Shown here: positions 1 through 8,967 of the stretch, piece by piece
Layout of the letters: each line of letters opens with the position of its first letter
Numbering within the stretch: the first letter of the stretch is position 1
Source of the DNA: Candidatus Aalborgicola danicus
GTDB lineage: Bacteria > Pseudomonadota > Gammaproteobacteria > Burkholderiales > Burkholderiaceae_C
Assembly (NCBI GenBank): GCA_016703945.1
Contig: JADJBC010000002.1
Coordinates: 62,001-126,000, forward strand
Reading direction: 5' to 3'
DNA length: 64,000 nucleotides
Notes under the pieces: generated by a model
Told to the model about the DNA's origin: nothing
Databases searched by the model: none
Seen by the model: the letters and a program-made list of their open reading frames with translations, nothing else
Translations under genes and position numbers: made by a program

Positions 1-311
1 GACGTGAACGGGTGGCCGCACAACTTGCCGCCGTGGGCCTACAGGATCATGCCCACCACCGTCCGGATGCCTTGTCCGGCGGCCAGCGCCAGCGTGTAGC
101 GATTGCCCGTGCGTTGATCAAGCGACCGCGTTTGGTGATTGCAGATGAGCCTACGGCCAGCCTGGACTCCCACACCGCCGACCAGGTGCTGGACCTGATG
201 CGCGAACGCGGCCACGCCGAAGGTGCGGCCTTTGTTATCGCCACCCACGACAGCCGCCTGACCCGCCGCTGCGACCGTATGGTGGCTCTGTTAGATGGGA
301 GGATTCAATGA
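1..311 (+). CDS. ABC transporter ATP-binding protein, 3' part (LolD/MacB type)
   Basis: The gene enters from outside the window, so only about the last 100 residues are visible. They carry the ABC signature SGGQRQR, a Walker B segment (LVIADEP followed by TASLD) and the switch histidine in ATHD, so this is the nucleotide-binding subunit of an ABC machine. Its stop overlaps the start of the next gene by ATGA, and that gene is a FtsX/LolE-like permease. This pairing indicates a LolCDE/MacB-type exporter that moves substances out of the inner membrane rather than importing them. The Walker A region is not in the window. The substrate is unknown. Confidence 0.9.
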   Translation, partial: RERVAAQLAAVGLQDHAHHRPDALSGGQRQRVAIARALIKRPRLVIADEPTASLDSHTADQVLDLMRERGHAEGAAFVIATHDSRLTRRCDRMVALLDGRIQ

Positions 312-1530
312 TCGCGATGAATATGTGGCTCAAGTTCGCCATACAAAACACGCTGCGCAACCGCCGCCGCTCACTGGTCACGGTGTCGATCGCCGCGCTG
401 GGCACGGCCGCGATTTTACTGGCTGGTGGTTTTGCGCTGTACACCTACGAGGCACTGGCCCAGGCCGCAGCCCGTACCACTGGCCACCTGATCCTGGGTA
501 AGACGGACCAGTTTACAAAAGACGAAGACATGCCGCTGCAGCACGGCCTGGACGATGTGGCCGCGCTGCGCACGCTTTGCTGGCCGACCCCTCTGTGCGC
601 CAGGTGTTGCCCAAGGTGGAGTTCAGCGGCCTGATCAGCAACGGAGACAAATCCACCGTGATGATGGCCGCCGGTGTGGACCCCGATGGCGAGTTCGCTG
701 TCAAAGGACCGTTCCTGACGGTGACCGAGGGCAAGGTGCTGGTCTCCGGCAGCGTGGACGCCGAAGTCATGCTGGGCGCCGGCCTGGCCCGCAGCCTCAA
801 GGCCACACCGGGCAGCAGCCTGACCCTGCTAGCCAGTACCACGGATGGTGCGATGAATGCGATGGATGTGCGGGTCAAGGGCATCTTCACCACCGGCGTG
901 CCGGATGTGGACAAGCGCCTGGTCTACACCGACATCGTGACCGCGCAGAAGTTATTGGTGACGCAACGCGTATCCACGCTGGGTATCTTCCTGGACCGCA
1001 TGGAATCCACGAACCCCGTGCAACAGCGCCTGGCTGCCCAGCACCCACAACTCACGGTGCAGACCTGGATGGACCAGGCCTTCTTCTACAAGTCGGTGCG
1101 TGACTTGTACAACCGCATCTTCGGTGCGCTGGGGCTGATCATTGGTGTCATCGTGGTGTTTGTGGTGACCAACGCCATGGCCATGGCCATCATCGAACGC
1201 ACCCGGGAGATCGGGACTTTGCGTGCCATGGGCACCCTGCCCGGCCAACTGCTGCGCACACTGGCGCTGGAAGGCATGGTGCTGGGTGGTGTGGGCGCCT
1301 TGACCGGTGCGGCCCTGTCGCTGGGAATCTCGCTGATGCTGTACGTGGTGCCGGTGAACATGCCGCCACCGCCTGGGCGCTCGGTGGGGTATCCGCTGAA
1401 TGTATCCATCGACCCGCTGATGTATGCCGCCACGCTGGCTGCCATGGTGCTGCTGACCATGCTGGCCTCCAGCTGGGTGGCGCGCAAGACCGTGCACCTG
1501 CCGGTGGTGGATGCTCTTGCCCACACCTGA
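308..1530 (+). CDS. ABC transporter permease, FtsX/LolE family, broken by one frameshift
   Basis: It starts MIAMNMWLKFAIQNTLRNRRRS, overlapping the ATPase stop. A first membrane helix, a large periplasmic domain and three C-terminal helices (about 1110-1190, 1270-1340 and 1420-1490) follow, with the FtsX-family sequence ERTREIGTLRAMG. This is the MacB/LolE permease plan. The reading frame changes at about 575-578 (CGCACGCTTTGCTGG): the first frame ends at 634, while homology continues in another frame from 577. Restoring one base gives a 407-residue protein. The rest is intact, so a sequencing error or a very recent mutation is likely. With the ATPase before it and the LolA-like and barrel proteins after it, it probably forms an envelope-spanning export route. 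Confidence 0.85.
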
Positions 1531-1555
1531 AGTCTGCTTTTTTGCTCCGCGTGGG

Positions 1556-1886
1556 GTTTTCCCCCACCCCCCCCCGCCCCCTCGCCCCGCCGGGCGAGGG
1601 GGAGCCAATACGGACAGCCGATTTTGTTACTGCGAAGAAGTGAGGCTTCTACGGCTCATTTGTTTTCTCTTACACGATACGCTATTGTTTTTATAGCTAC
1701 TTACGCATATTCCACGAGGGCTACACCATGATTTTCTCAATAAAAATTTCCTGCCAATCCACCGACGCAATCAAGCCAACCAAACAGTGGCGGCATAGCA
1801 TCCTCACTTTACCGCGCGGTCAAATGTGGCTGTTAGGCTCCCCCTCGCCCGGCGGGGCGAGGGGGTTGGGGGGAGTGGGGGAAAAA
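1556..1886. repeat. Inverted pair of ~51-bp G/C-run repeats in a gene-free gap
   Basis: The gap between the ABC permease and the LolA-like gene (1531-1898) has no convincing gene. A left arm at 1556-1606 and a right arm at 1836-1886 are near-perfect inverted copies. Each contains an inner hairpin of the CCTCGCCC/GGGCGAGG type and ends in GGAGCC or GGCTCC. The long C and G runs are prone to sequencing error. The roughly 230 bases between the arms are AT-richer than their surroundings and hold one copy of the short dispersed repeat at 1681-1726. The arms could fold as large hairpins and reduce read-through between the two halves of the locus. Confidence 0.75.
1681..1726 (+). repeat. Short dispersed repeat (SDR) copy
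   Basis: A 45-bp unit beginning GCTATTGTTTTTATAGC (a small hairpin) and ending TCCACGAGGGCTAC. Related units occur at 7850-7904, 35898-35944, 40202-40252 (reverse), 43560-43606 (reverse) and 55243-55290. The family looks like the short dispersed repeats common in Comamonadaceae. This copy is intergenic. Confidence 0.8.
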
Positions 1887-1898
1887 GCACTGGAGGCA

Positions 1899-2648
1899 AT
1901 GAAATCTCTGGCTCTCTTCACCATAGCAGCAAGCACATTGCTTCTCGGCCCAGCCCAAGCCCAAGACATCGCAACACTGCTCAAAGACACTGACCGCTAC
2001 CGCATGAGCGCCGAGAACCTGCAGGTCGACACCCAGGTCACCGTGTTCAACACCGATGGCAGCTCCGACAAGGAGCGTCGCTACACGGTGTTTGCCCAGG
2101 CCGAACGCAAGTCGCTGGTGCTGATGCAAAGTCCGGTGGAAAAAGGTCAGAAGGTCCTGATGCTGGGCGACGACTTCTGGTTGATGATGCCCGGCACCCA
2201 AAGGGCGATGCGCATCACACCCATGCAAAAGCTGCTGGGCGACGCCTCCACCGGAGACATCGCCACGATGAACTGGGCCGGCGACTACACTGGCCAACTG
2301 GTGGGCGAGGAGCCCTGCCAAAGCGAGTCCAAGGCCCAATGCCTGCACCTGAGCCTGCAGGCCACGCGCAAAGGCGTGACCTACCAGCGCATTGAGTTAT
2401 GGGTCGGCAAAACCCGCCATGAACCGGTGCGGGCCGATCTGTTTGTTCAGTCCGACAAGTTGGCCAAACAAGCGCGTTTTGTGATGGACAAACCCGCCAA
2501 CCCGACCACGGTATCGGAAATGGTGCTGGTCGACCAGCTCAGCAACAAGAAGGAAACCCGCATCAAGTACCTGGGGCGCAGGGAGCGCACGGTGCCCGCC
2601 GAATGGTTGAACCCTATGTTTTTGGCCCGCAACCCGGCGCTGGAGTGA
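1899..2648 (+). CDS. LolA-like outer membrane lipoprotein-sorting family protein
   Basis: A 249-residue secreted protein. The start at 1899 is chosen because it follows a TGGAGG ribosome site and opens with a clean signal peptide ending AQAQD. In-frame codons further upstream run through the G-rich repeat and are unlikely. The mature part resembles the LolA-like family of periplasmic proteins often placed beside LolE/FtsX-type permeases (residues such as DDFWLMMPGTQRAMRI and a WLNPMFLARNP-like tail). It probably carries a lipid or lipoprotein from the ABC permease toward the outer membrane. It lies 4 bp before the barrel gene, so the two are surely co-transcribed. The family call rests on pattern and context. 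Confidence 0.75.
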   Translation: MKSLALFTIAASTLLLGPAQAQDIATLLKDTDRYRMSAENLQVDTQVTVFNTDGSSDKERRYTVFAQAERKSLVLMQSPVEKGQKVLMLGDDFWLMMPGTQRAMRITPMQKLLGDASTGDIATMNWAGDYTGQLVGEEPCQSESKAQCLHLSLQATRKGVTYQRIELWVGKTRHEPVRADLFVQSDKLAKQARFVMDKPANPTTVSEMVLVDQLSNKKETRIKYLGRRERTVPAEWLNPMFLARNPALE

Positions 2649-2651
2649 GGC

Positions 2652-3912
2652 ATGAAACACCTCTTGCAAAACCTTCCCACTGTGGCTGTTGTGCTGCTGG
2701 CCCTGACACCCCTGGCCAGCGTGGCCCAGCAGACAGAGGTATCGGGCCAAGTACGCGGCTACTGGAACGAACGCATGGCGGGCGACGCCGGTCGCCCTGG
2801 CCAATCAATGGCAAGGCGGAACGGCGGCCGTGGCTGCGGCCTCGGCTGCCACCGTGCAGGCCGAGCTGCGCGCCAACGCCAGCTGGGCGGGTTTGACGTT
2901 CAGCACGACGGCCACAGCGCAAATACAACAGGTGCCAGGTGGCAATGCTGACACCCAAAGCTGGTTCAACGAAGCCTATGCCTCGGGCAGTGTGATGGGC
3001 TGGCAGTGGAGCGCCGGAAAAAAAGTCGTGTCCTGGGACGTAGGCTATGCCTTTAGACCCAATGACATGGTGCAACAGGAGGTGCGGCGCGCGCTGGTGT
3101 CCGAGGCCGTGGTCGGTCGCCCAGTGCTTTTGGCGGAGAACTTCAACGCCGATACCGCCTGGTCGCTGGTCTGGGCCAACCCGACCCAGACGCCATCAAC
3201 CAACGGCTCGCAAGAGGCTGCATTGGCTGCCCGTGTGTACCACCGCACCGGGGCGGTGGACTGGTATGGCTTTGCCCGGCATGGGGACCGTACGGGTGCG
3301 AGTGTCGGAGTGGCTGCGGCCTGGGTGGCCAGCGACGCCCTGGAATTGCACGCATCCGCCCGGGCCTACGAACACATGACGGTTAGCAGGACCACGGCCA
3401 GTGGTTCGGCACTGGTGTCTGTCACGCCCTGGCAGCCGACCCTGACGGACGCCGGTCAACAAGTGCTGGTGGGCGGCACCTGGACCCATGAGAGCCAGAT
3501 CAGTTTGTTGGTCGAGGCCTGGCACGATGCCTCGGCCTTATCCGACAGCCAGTGGAACGACTGGGCCGAGCGCAACCAGGCACTGCCCCTGTGGTTGGCG
3601 CGGGGTGCTGCGGTCGCAGCGATGGCGGGCAACCTAGCATGGCAGGCCAACGCCTTTGGTGCGGCCAGCAATCTGCGCCAGAACAATCTCTACGCCCGGC
3701 TGAGCTGGCAACGGGAACGCTGGCAAGTAGCAGCCGATGTTTTGTACACCCCTTCGGACCAAGGGACCATTAACACCTTCTCCCTGGGTTGGACGGGTGA
3801 ACGATTCAAAATGGACTTGGGGCTGCGCAGCCATGGCGGACCGGAGAGCGCTGTGGTGCGCCAATTGCCAGTGCAGCGGCAGGTCTATGCGCTGGGAACC
3901 TGGACGTTTTGA
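2652..3912 (+). CDS. Outer membrane beta-barrel protein, broken by one frameshift
   Basis: It starts MKHLLQNLPTVAVV with a signal peptide ending SVAQQ. The C-terminal part alternates hydrophobic and polar residues and ends in an aromatic residue (ALGTWTF), as outer-membrane barrels do. The frame changes near 2790, where GACGCCGGTCGCC appears to carry one extra G: the first frame is lost while the sequence VALANQWQGG continues in the next. Removing one base gives 419 residues. It is the last gene of the ABC exporter operon and a plausible outer-membrane end of that route. No named family is recognised with confidence. Confidence 0.7.
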
Positions 3913-3939
3913 CAAGCTATGATGACTAACGACCGGCCT

Positions 3940-4461
3940 TCAGAGCACGGTTACACGTTTGCTCATGTCCAGCATGCGCACAGCCAGCAATGTGCCCAGA
4001 GCCATGCTCACGGCCAGGGCAACGCCGGAATTGACAAGTGAAAGACGATCAAATTCTTCCGGGGTCAACACCCAGACCTTGCAGTCGGTGGACGCCGTTA
4101 CCACCGCAATACGCGGCAACCGCGAGAAGAAACTGCCCTCACCGACCACACTGCCCGCACCCACGGCGGCCAGGTGAACAATTCCCTTGCCAGTGTGCAT
4201 GTCGACACTAAGTTCTCCAGACTCCACAAAGTACAGCCTGCGGTCCATTTCGCCCTGGTTGATCACGGTATCACCGCTACCGTATTTGACCGGACGCAGG
4301 TATTCAGCCAGTGCCTTCCATCGGTGCAGCTCCAGGAATTTTCGCAAGCCCCCCGATTCGGTGTTGCGGGCCACCGCTGCAATCAAATGCGCGATATCGC
4401 TGGGTTGGGTAACGGCAACAGTGCTTGTCATGGCTGTCTCATATTGTTTTGAATCTTGCAA
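3940..4461 (-). CDS. Cyclic nucleotide-binding domain protein
   Basis: A 173-residue protein, essentially one cyclic-nucleotide-binding fold. The beta-barrel core includes YGSGDTVINQGEMDRRLYFV, then GSVVGEGSFFSRLPR, close to the phosphate-binding cassette signature, and a C-terminal helix. No DNA-binding helix-turn-helix follows, so unlike CRP/FNR it is a stand-alone sensor or binding module. A second start at 4431 (MTSTVAVTQ) would remove ten residues and is equally possible. It is convergent with the barrel gene. Ligand and partner are unknown. Confidence 0.75.
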   Translation of the reverse strand: MQDSKQYETAMTSTVAVTQPSDIAHLIAAVARNTESGGLRKFLELHRWKALAEYLRPVKYGSGDTVINQGEMDRRLYFVESGELSVDMHTGKGIVHLAAVGAGSVVGEGSFFSRLPRIAVVTASTDCKVWVLTPEEFDRLSLVNSGVALAVSMALGTLLAVRMLDMSKRVTVL

Positions 4462-4643
4462 ACGCGTTCGCGCCGAACTTCAATCTTGCCGCCGCGCGAC
4501 GGAAAATGCAATACGGGCTTAGCCCGATGCGATCAGCAAGTGTGCGTCACTGCAGCTCCGTTTTTCAGCGTTTCTTGGCATACACTGACATGGCTCAATA
4601 CCATTGTGTAACCGATTTCAATCTCTCCCCTGGAACACTCACC

Positions 4644-5012
4644 ATGAAAACTTTTGCGCGCAAATTGCTGCTCAGCGCAGCGGCTTTAGCAGCGTTTGCG
4701 GGCGCCGCCATCGCTGGCGGCGCCGATTTCACACTCGTCAACCGCACCGGTTTCGCACTGCGAGAGGTCTATATTTCGCCGTCCCACAAAAATGACTGGG
4801 GCAAAGACCGCATGGGTGACTACACCCTGGAAAACGGCAAGGCCCGGCTCTTTAAGTTTTCTGACAAAAGTGCCTGCATGCAAGACATCAAAGTGGTATT
4901 CGATGACGATGAATCAGAAGTGATCTGGGAAGAAATCGATCTTTGTGAGATCAACAAGATCACCCTGAAGTACAACCGTAAGACCCGTGTGGTGTCGGCC
5001 GACACCGAGTAA
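4644..5012 (+). CDS. Small secreted protein of unknown function
   Basis: A 122-residue protein starting MKTFARKLLLSAAAL, with a signal peptide ending near AAIAGG. The mature part has a compact beta-rich pattern (DFTLVNRTGFALREVYISP) and an acidic segment DDDESEVIWEEIDLCE. The opening resembles small Argonaute-unrelated periplasmic beta proteins of Proteobacteria, but no function can be given. It stands alone between the divergent cyclic-nucleotide-binding gene and uraH. A longer in-frame opening from 4425 has no signal peptide at its N-terminus and is rejected. Confidence 0.65.
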   Translation: MKTFARKLLLSAAALAAFAGAAIAGGADFTLVNRTGFALREVYISPSHKNDWGKDRMGDYTLENGKARLFKFSDKSACMQDIKVVFDDDESEVIWEEIDLCEINKITLKYNRKTRVVSADTE

Positions 5013-5084
5013 AAAGACGAACATCGCCGTCGCCCAAGCGGTGCGCTTGCGGACCAACGGGAGCGGGCGGTTGTTTTCGCGTCC

Positions 5085-5441
5085 CTAAGACCCCCGGTAC
5101 GTGGAATAACTCCAGGGGCTGACTAAGAGCGGCACGTGGTAGTGCTGGTCCGCATGGGCCACACCAAAATCCAGCTGAACCTGGTTCAGGAAGTTGGGCA
5201 CGGGCAAGGCCACACCCCGCGCCTTGAAATAGGCCGCCACGTCAAACACCAGCCGGTAGGTGCCTGCCTTCAGGCTGACGTGGTCGTACAGCATGCCGTC
5301 CGGGTTGCGGCCGTCGGCGTTCAACACAAAACTCTTGACCAGCGTGGCCACCCCATCGCCCTGGGTGGTGAAAAGTGCCACGTGCATACCCGCAGCCGGG
5401 GTGCCATGCATGGTGTCCAGTACGTGTGTGCTCAGGCCCAT
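5085..5441 (-). CDS. uraH: 5-hydroxyisourate hydrolase (transthyretin-like)
   Basis: A 118-residue protein starting MGLSTHVLDTMHG and ending in YSTYRGS, the C-terminal tetrapeptide (YRGS) diagnostic of the transthyretin-like hydrolase. Conserved histidine and arginine residues are at the start (STHVLD) and in the middle (ADGRNPDG), with HYHVPLLVSPWSYSTYRGS at the end. It converts 5-hydroxyisourate, the uricase product, to OHCU. It is transcribed away from the GntR regulator, and the shared intergenic region holds the palindromic operator at 5479-5494. It therefore belongs to the same regulon as puuE and the UraD fusion. No uricase gene is present in the window. Confidence 0.95.
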   Translation of the reverse strand: MGLSTHVLDTMHGTPAAGMHVALFTTQGDGVATLVKSFVLNADGRNPDGMLYDHVSLKAGTYRLVFDVAAYFKARGVALPVPNFLNQVQLDFGVAHADQHYHVPLLVSPWSYSTYRGS

Positions 5442-5478
5442 ATTTGCGTCCTTCGTTTGGTCTTCGGTGGGTATCGGC

Positions 5479-5494
5479 AAAGTGTATACACTTT
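5479..5494. promoter_or_regulatory. Perfect 16-bp palindrome, probable GntR operator
   Basis: AAAGTGTATACACTTT is a perfect palindrome centred between divergent uraH and the GntR gene, 26 bp before the regulator's start. The GTGTATACAC core resembles operators of the FCD subfamily of GntR regulators. A TATGAT -10-like hexamer lies at about 5508-5513. The likely role is autoregulation and control of uraH and the puuE operon. Confidence 0.75.
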
Positions 5495-5520
5495 TTGGAA
5501 TTGCAGCTATGATTTGACGC

Positions 5521-6171
5521 ATGGACTCCACCACCACTGGCTTCATCGTCGAAACGCTGACCCGCTCCATCGTCGAGCACCGCCTGCAGCCCGGCGCAAA
5601 ACTCGTGGAACAGACCCTGGCCGACCAGTTTGGCGTGTCGCGCACGCTGATACGCCAGGCCCTGTTCAAGCTGTCGCAAAACCGTCTGATCCGCATGGAG
5701 CCGGCGCGCGGCGCCTTTGTGGCGGCACCATCGATTACCGAGGCGCAGCAGGTGTTTGCCGTGCGCCGCATGCTGGAGGCCGGCATGACGCAGGCCTTTA
5801 TCCGCACGGCCACGCAGGAACACATCGACGCGCTCAAAGACCACATCACCGAGGAAGAAGCCGCCGTGATGCGGGGCGACGTGCCGGGCCGCACCACCCT
5901 CCTGGGCGACTTCCATGTGCGCATGGCGCAGCTGATGGGCAACGAGGTGCTGGCACATCTTCTGATGGATTTGTTGTCGCGCTGCGCGCTGATCACGCTG
6001 ATGTACCAGAGCGCCGGTGCTGCCGAACATTCGCATGAAGAACACCGCAGCATCGTGGATGCGCTGGAAGCACGCGATGAGGCACGGGCCTTGCGTCTGA
6101 TGGACGAACACCTGCTGCATGTGGAAGCCTCACTGATGCTGGCGCCCACAACAGCCCCCGCCACACCATGA
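5521..6171 (+). CDS. GntR-family transcriptional regulator (FCD type)
   Basis: A 216-residue protein. The N-terminal winged helix (residues about 8-75) contains LQPGAKLVEQTLADQFGVSR followed by TLIRQALFKLSQNRLI, the GntR DNA-binding signature. The C-terminal domain (80-205) is all-helical with the FCD metal/ligand histidines, for example DFHVRMAQLMGN and HSHEEHRSIVDALEARDEARA. Its stop overlaps the puuE start by ATGA, so it is co-transcribed with the purine genes. It probably senses a purine catabolite such as allantoin or allantoate and binds the palindrome just upstream. Confidence 0.93.
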   Translation: MDSTTTGFIVETLTRSIVEHRLQPGAKLVEQTLADQFGVSRTLIRQALFKLSQNRLIRMEPARGAFVAAPSITEAQQVFAVRRMLEAGMTQAFIRTATQEHIDALKDHITEEEAAVMRGDVPGRTTLLGDFHVRMAQLMGNEVLAHLLMDLLSRCALITLMYQSAGAAEHSHEEHRSIVDALEARDEARALRLMDEHLLHVEASLMLAPTTAPATP

Positions 6172-7118
6172 AAAATTACGACTCCACAGCAGCCTATCCG
6201 CGCGACCTGGTCGGCTATGGCAAAGACGTACCCCACGCGTTATGGCCCAACGGCGCCCGCATCGCGGTGCAGTTTGTGCTGAACTACGAAGAGGGTGGCG
6301 AGAACAGCGTGCTACATGGCGACGCGGGCTCGGAGCAATTCCTGTCCGAGATGTTCAACCCGGCCAGTTACCCGGAGCGCCACATCAGCATGGAGGGCAT
6401 CTACGAATACGGATCGCGTGCGGGGGTGTGGCGCATCCTGCGCGAGTTTGAGCAACGTGGTCTGCCGCTGACCGTGTTTGGCGTGGGCATGGCTTTGCAG
6501 CGCCACCCGGAGCTGACCGCCGCCTTTGTCGAGCTGGGCCACGAGATTGCCTGCCACGGCTGGCGCTGGATCCACTACCAGAATGTGGACGAGGCCACCG
6601 AACGCGAACACATGCAGCTGGGCATGGCCGCGATTGGCAAACTGACCGGCCAAAGGGCGCTGGGCTGGTACACCGGCCGCGACAGCCCGCGCACGCGCCG
6701 CCTGGTGGCCGACTACGGCGGCTTTGAATACGACAGCGACTACTACGGCGACGACCTGCCGTTCTGGATGCAGGTGCAAAAGACCGACGGCAGCGTGGTG
6801 CCGCAACTCATCGTGCCCTACACGCTGGACTGCAACGACATGCGTTTTGCGCTGCCCCAGGGTTATTCCCACGCCGACCCGTTCTTCCAGTACCTGAAGG
6901 ACACGTTTGATGTGTTGTATGCCGAGGGCGACCCCGCGGGCCACAACCGCCCGTCCATGATGAGTATTGGCATGCATTGCCGCCTGCTGGGTCGGCCCGG
7001 CCGCATCACCGCGCTGCAGCGTTTTCTGGACCACATTGATCAGCATGCCAACGTCTGGATTGCGCGCCGGGTAGACATTGCGCGGCACTGGAAAGCCACA
7101 CACCCCTTCAAGGCATAA
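6168..7118 (+). CDS. puuE: Allantoinase, polysaccharide-deacetylase type
   Basis: A 316-residue protein of the PuuE family, the metal-independent allantoinase with the carbohydrate esterase 4 fold that opens allantoin to allantoate. Typical features are VQFVLNYEEGGENSVLHGD near residue 25, SRAGVWRILREFE, EIACHGWRWI at the position of the NodB histidines, and GWYTGRDSPRTRRL. The length matches the family. It overlaps the GntR gene by 4 bp and is 5 bp before the UraD fusion, so the three form one operon for uric acid breakdown. Confidence 0.95.
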   Translation: MKNYDSTAAYPRDLVGYGKDVPHALWPNGARIAVQFVLNYEEGGENSVLHGDAGSEQFLSEMFNPASYPERHISMEGIYEYGSRAGVWRILREFEQRGLPLTVFGVGMALQRHPELTAAFVELGHEIACHGWRWIHYQNVDEATEREHMQLGMAAIGKLTGQRALGWYTGRDSPRTRRLVADYGGFEYDSDYYGDDLPFWMQVQKTDGSVVPQLIVPYTLDCNDMRFALPQGYSHADPFFQYLKDTFDVLYAEGDPAGHNRPSMMSIGMHCRLLGRPGRITALQRFLDHIDQHANVWIARRVDIARHWKATHPFKA

Positions 7119-7123
7119 ACGCC

Positions 7124-8935
7124 ATGGCATTGACCCTATCCCAACTCAACCAGGCGACGCTGGAAGAGGCCACCCGCCTGTTGGCCGGCCTGTACGAACA
7201 CTCGCCGTGGATTCCGCAGGCCGCCTTGGCCCAGCGCCCCTTCACCAGCCTGGCCCAGCTCAAGTACGCGATGGTCGGCGTGCTGAGCGCCGCGGGCCTT
7301 GAACCTCAGCTAGCCCTGATACGCGCCCACCCCGAGCTGGCTGGCAAAGCCATGGTGGACAAAAGCCTGACGGCCGAGTCCAGCAACGAGCAAAGCAAGG
7401 CGGGCCTGACCCACTGCACGCCGCAGGAGTTTGAAACCATCCAGCAGCTCAACCGCGACTACAACGCGCGTTTTGGTTTCCCTTTCATCTTGGCAGTGCG
7501 CGGGCCGCGTGGCACGGGCTTGAGCAAGGCCGAGATCATCGCCACGTTCCAGCGGCGCCTGCAGGGCCATCCCGACTTTGAACGCCAGGAGTGCCTGCGC
7601 AACATCCACCGCATCGCAGAAATCCGGTTGAACGACTTGTTTGGCTACACCCCCGAACTGGGTAACACGGTCTGGGACTGGCAAGAGGCCCTAGCCCAAC
7701 ACACCGACCCCGGTTATGCCGAACTGGGCCAGCTCACCGTGACCTACCTGACCGACGCCCACCGCGCCTGCGCACAACGCATCAGCATGGACATGCGCCA
7801 TGCGGGCTGCGATACGGTACATATCGACGCTGTCGGCAATGTGGTCGGTTGTTATAAAAAAGATAGCGCATCAAGTCCATCCAACGGGGGCTACAGGCCA
7901 ATTTCTCATAAGACATTGCTGACCGGAAGCCACTACGACACGGTACGCAACGGCGGTAAATACGACGGGCGCCTGGGCATTTATGTGCCGCTGGCCTGTG
8001 TGCAGCAACTGGCAGCAGCCGGTAAACGCCTGCCGTTTGACATCGAGATCGTCGCCTTTGCCGAAGAAGAAGGTCAGCGTTACAAGGCCACCTTTTTGGG
8101 CTCTGGCGCGCTGACCGGGCACTTCAACCCCACCTGGCTGGACCAGGTGGATGCGGACGGCATCCGCATGCGCGACGCGATGCAACACGCCGGCCTGTGT
8201 GTGGACGACATTCCCGGTCTGAAGCGCAATGCCGACGACTACCAGGGTTTTGTCGAAGTGCATATCGAACAGGGCCCGGTGCTGCACGAGCTGGACATTC
8301 CGCTGGGCATCGTCACCTCCATCAATGCCGGTGTGCGTTACCAGTGCGAGGTGGTCGGCATGGCCAGCCACGCCGGTACCACACCCATGGACCGCCGGCG
8401 CGATGCGGCAGCCGCGGTGGCCGAGCTGATCTTGTTTGTGGAGCGCCGAGCCGCGGCCGATGGCGACTCGGTCGGAACGGTGGGCATGCTGCAGGTGCCC
8501 AATGGCTCCATCAACGTGGTACCGGGGCGCTGCCTGTTCTCCTTGGACCTGCGCGCGCCCAAAAATACGCAGCGTGACACGCTGGCCAACGACGTGCTGG
8601 CCGAACTGGCCGCCATCTGCATGCGCCGCGGTGTGCACCACAGCGTCACTGAAAACATGCGCGCCAGCGCTGCACCGAGCGCCCCCGAATGGCAGGCCCG
8701 TTGGGAAAAGGCCGTGGCAGCCCTTGGCGTTCCCTTGCACCACATGCCCAGCGGCGCAGGCCACGACGCGATGAAACTGCATGAAATCATGCCCCAGGCC
8801 ATGCTGTTTGTGCGCGGGCTGAACTCCGGCATCAGCCACAACCCGCTGGAATCCACCACCAACGACGACATGCAGCTGGCCATCGACGCCTTTGCCCATT
8901 TGCTGAGCGACCTGGCCCAGACGCCTGCCGACTGA
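7124..8935 (+). CDS. Fusion: OHCU decarboxylase (UraD) + allantoate amidohydrolase
   Basis: A 603-residue two-domain protein. Residues about 1-170 are an OHCU decarboxylase: RAHPELAGKA with its catalytic histidine region, then LNRDYNARFGFPFILAVRG, which makes S-allantoin. Residues about 185-600 are a Zn-dependent M20-type allantoate amidohydrolase, with metal ligands in TGSHYDTVRNGGKYDGRLG, AEEEGQR and the late GAGHDAM, and the dimer-domain GMASHAGTTPMDRR. The first domain acts before allantoinase and the second after it, so the fusion joins non-consecutive steps that puuE bridges. Residues about 243-262 are encoded by a short dispersed repeat lying in frame. Confidence 0.93.
   Translation: MALTLSQLNQATLEEATRLLAGLYEHSPWIPQAALAQRPFTSLAQLKYAMVGVLSAAGLEPQLALIRAHPELAGKAMVDKSLTAESSNEQSKAGLTHCTPQEFETIQQLNRDYNARFGFPFILAVRGPRGTGLSKAEIIATFQRRLQGHPDFERQECLRNIHRIAEIRLNDLFGYTPELGNTVWDWQEALAQHTDPGYAELGQLTVTYLTDAHRACAQRISMDMRHAGCDTVHIDAVGNVVGCYKKDSASSPSNGGYRPISHKTLLTGSHYDTVRNGGKYDGRLGIYVPLACVQQLAAAGKRLPFDIEIVAFAEEEGQRYKATFLGSGALTGHFNPTWLDQVDADGIRMRDAMQHAGLCVDDIPGLKRNADDYQGFVEVHIEQGPVLHELDIPLGIVTSINAGVRYQCEVVGMASHAGTTPMDRRRDAAAAVAELILFVERRAAADGDSVGTVGMLQVPNGSINVVPGRCLFSLDLRAPKNTQRDTLANDVLAELAAICMRRGVHHSVTENMRASAAPSAPEWQARWEKAVAALGVPLHHMPSGAGHDAMKLHEIMPQAMLFVRGLNSGISHNPLESTTNDDMQLAIDAFAHLLSDLAQTPAD
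7850..7904 (+). repeat. SDR copy in frame inside the UraD-amidohydrolase gene
   Basis: GTTATAAAAAAGATAGC through CCAACGGGGGCTACAGG matches the short dispersed repeat seen elsewhere in the window. Here it encodes about 20 extra residues (CYKKDSASSPSNGGYRPISH) between GNVVG and the metal-binding TLLTGSHYD, where the family normally has a shorter loop. The frame is preserved, so the element is tolerated as a surface loop. Confidence 0.75.
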
Positions 8936-8967
8936 TAGCCCACTCCTTTCCCAAGACCCCTCACCCC

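Noticed and set aside
1728..1898. In-frame extension of the LolA-like protein through the G-rich repeat
   Set aside because: No ribosome site or signal peptide at the long start. The start at 1899 has both.
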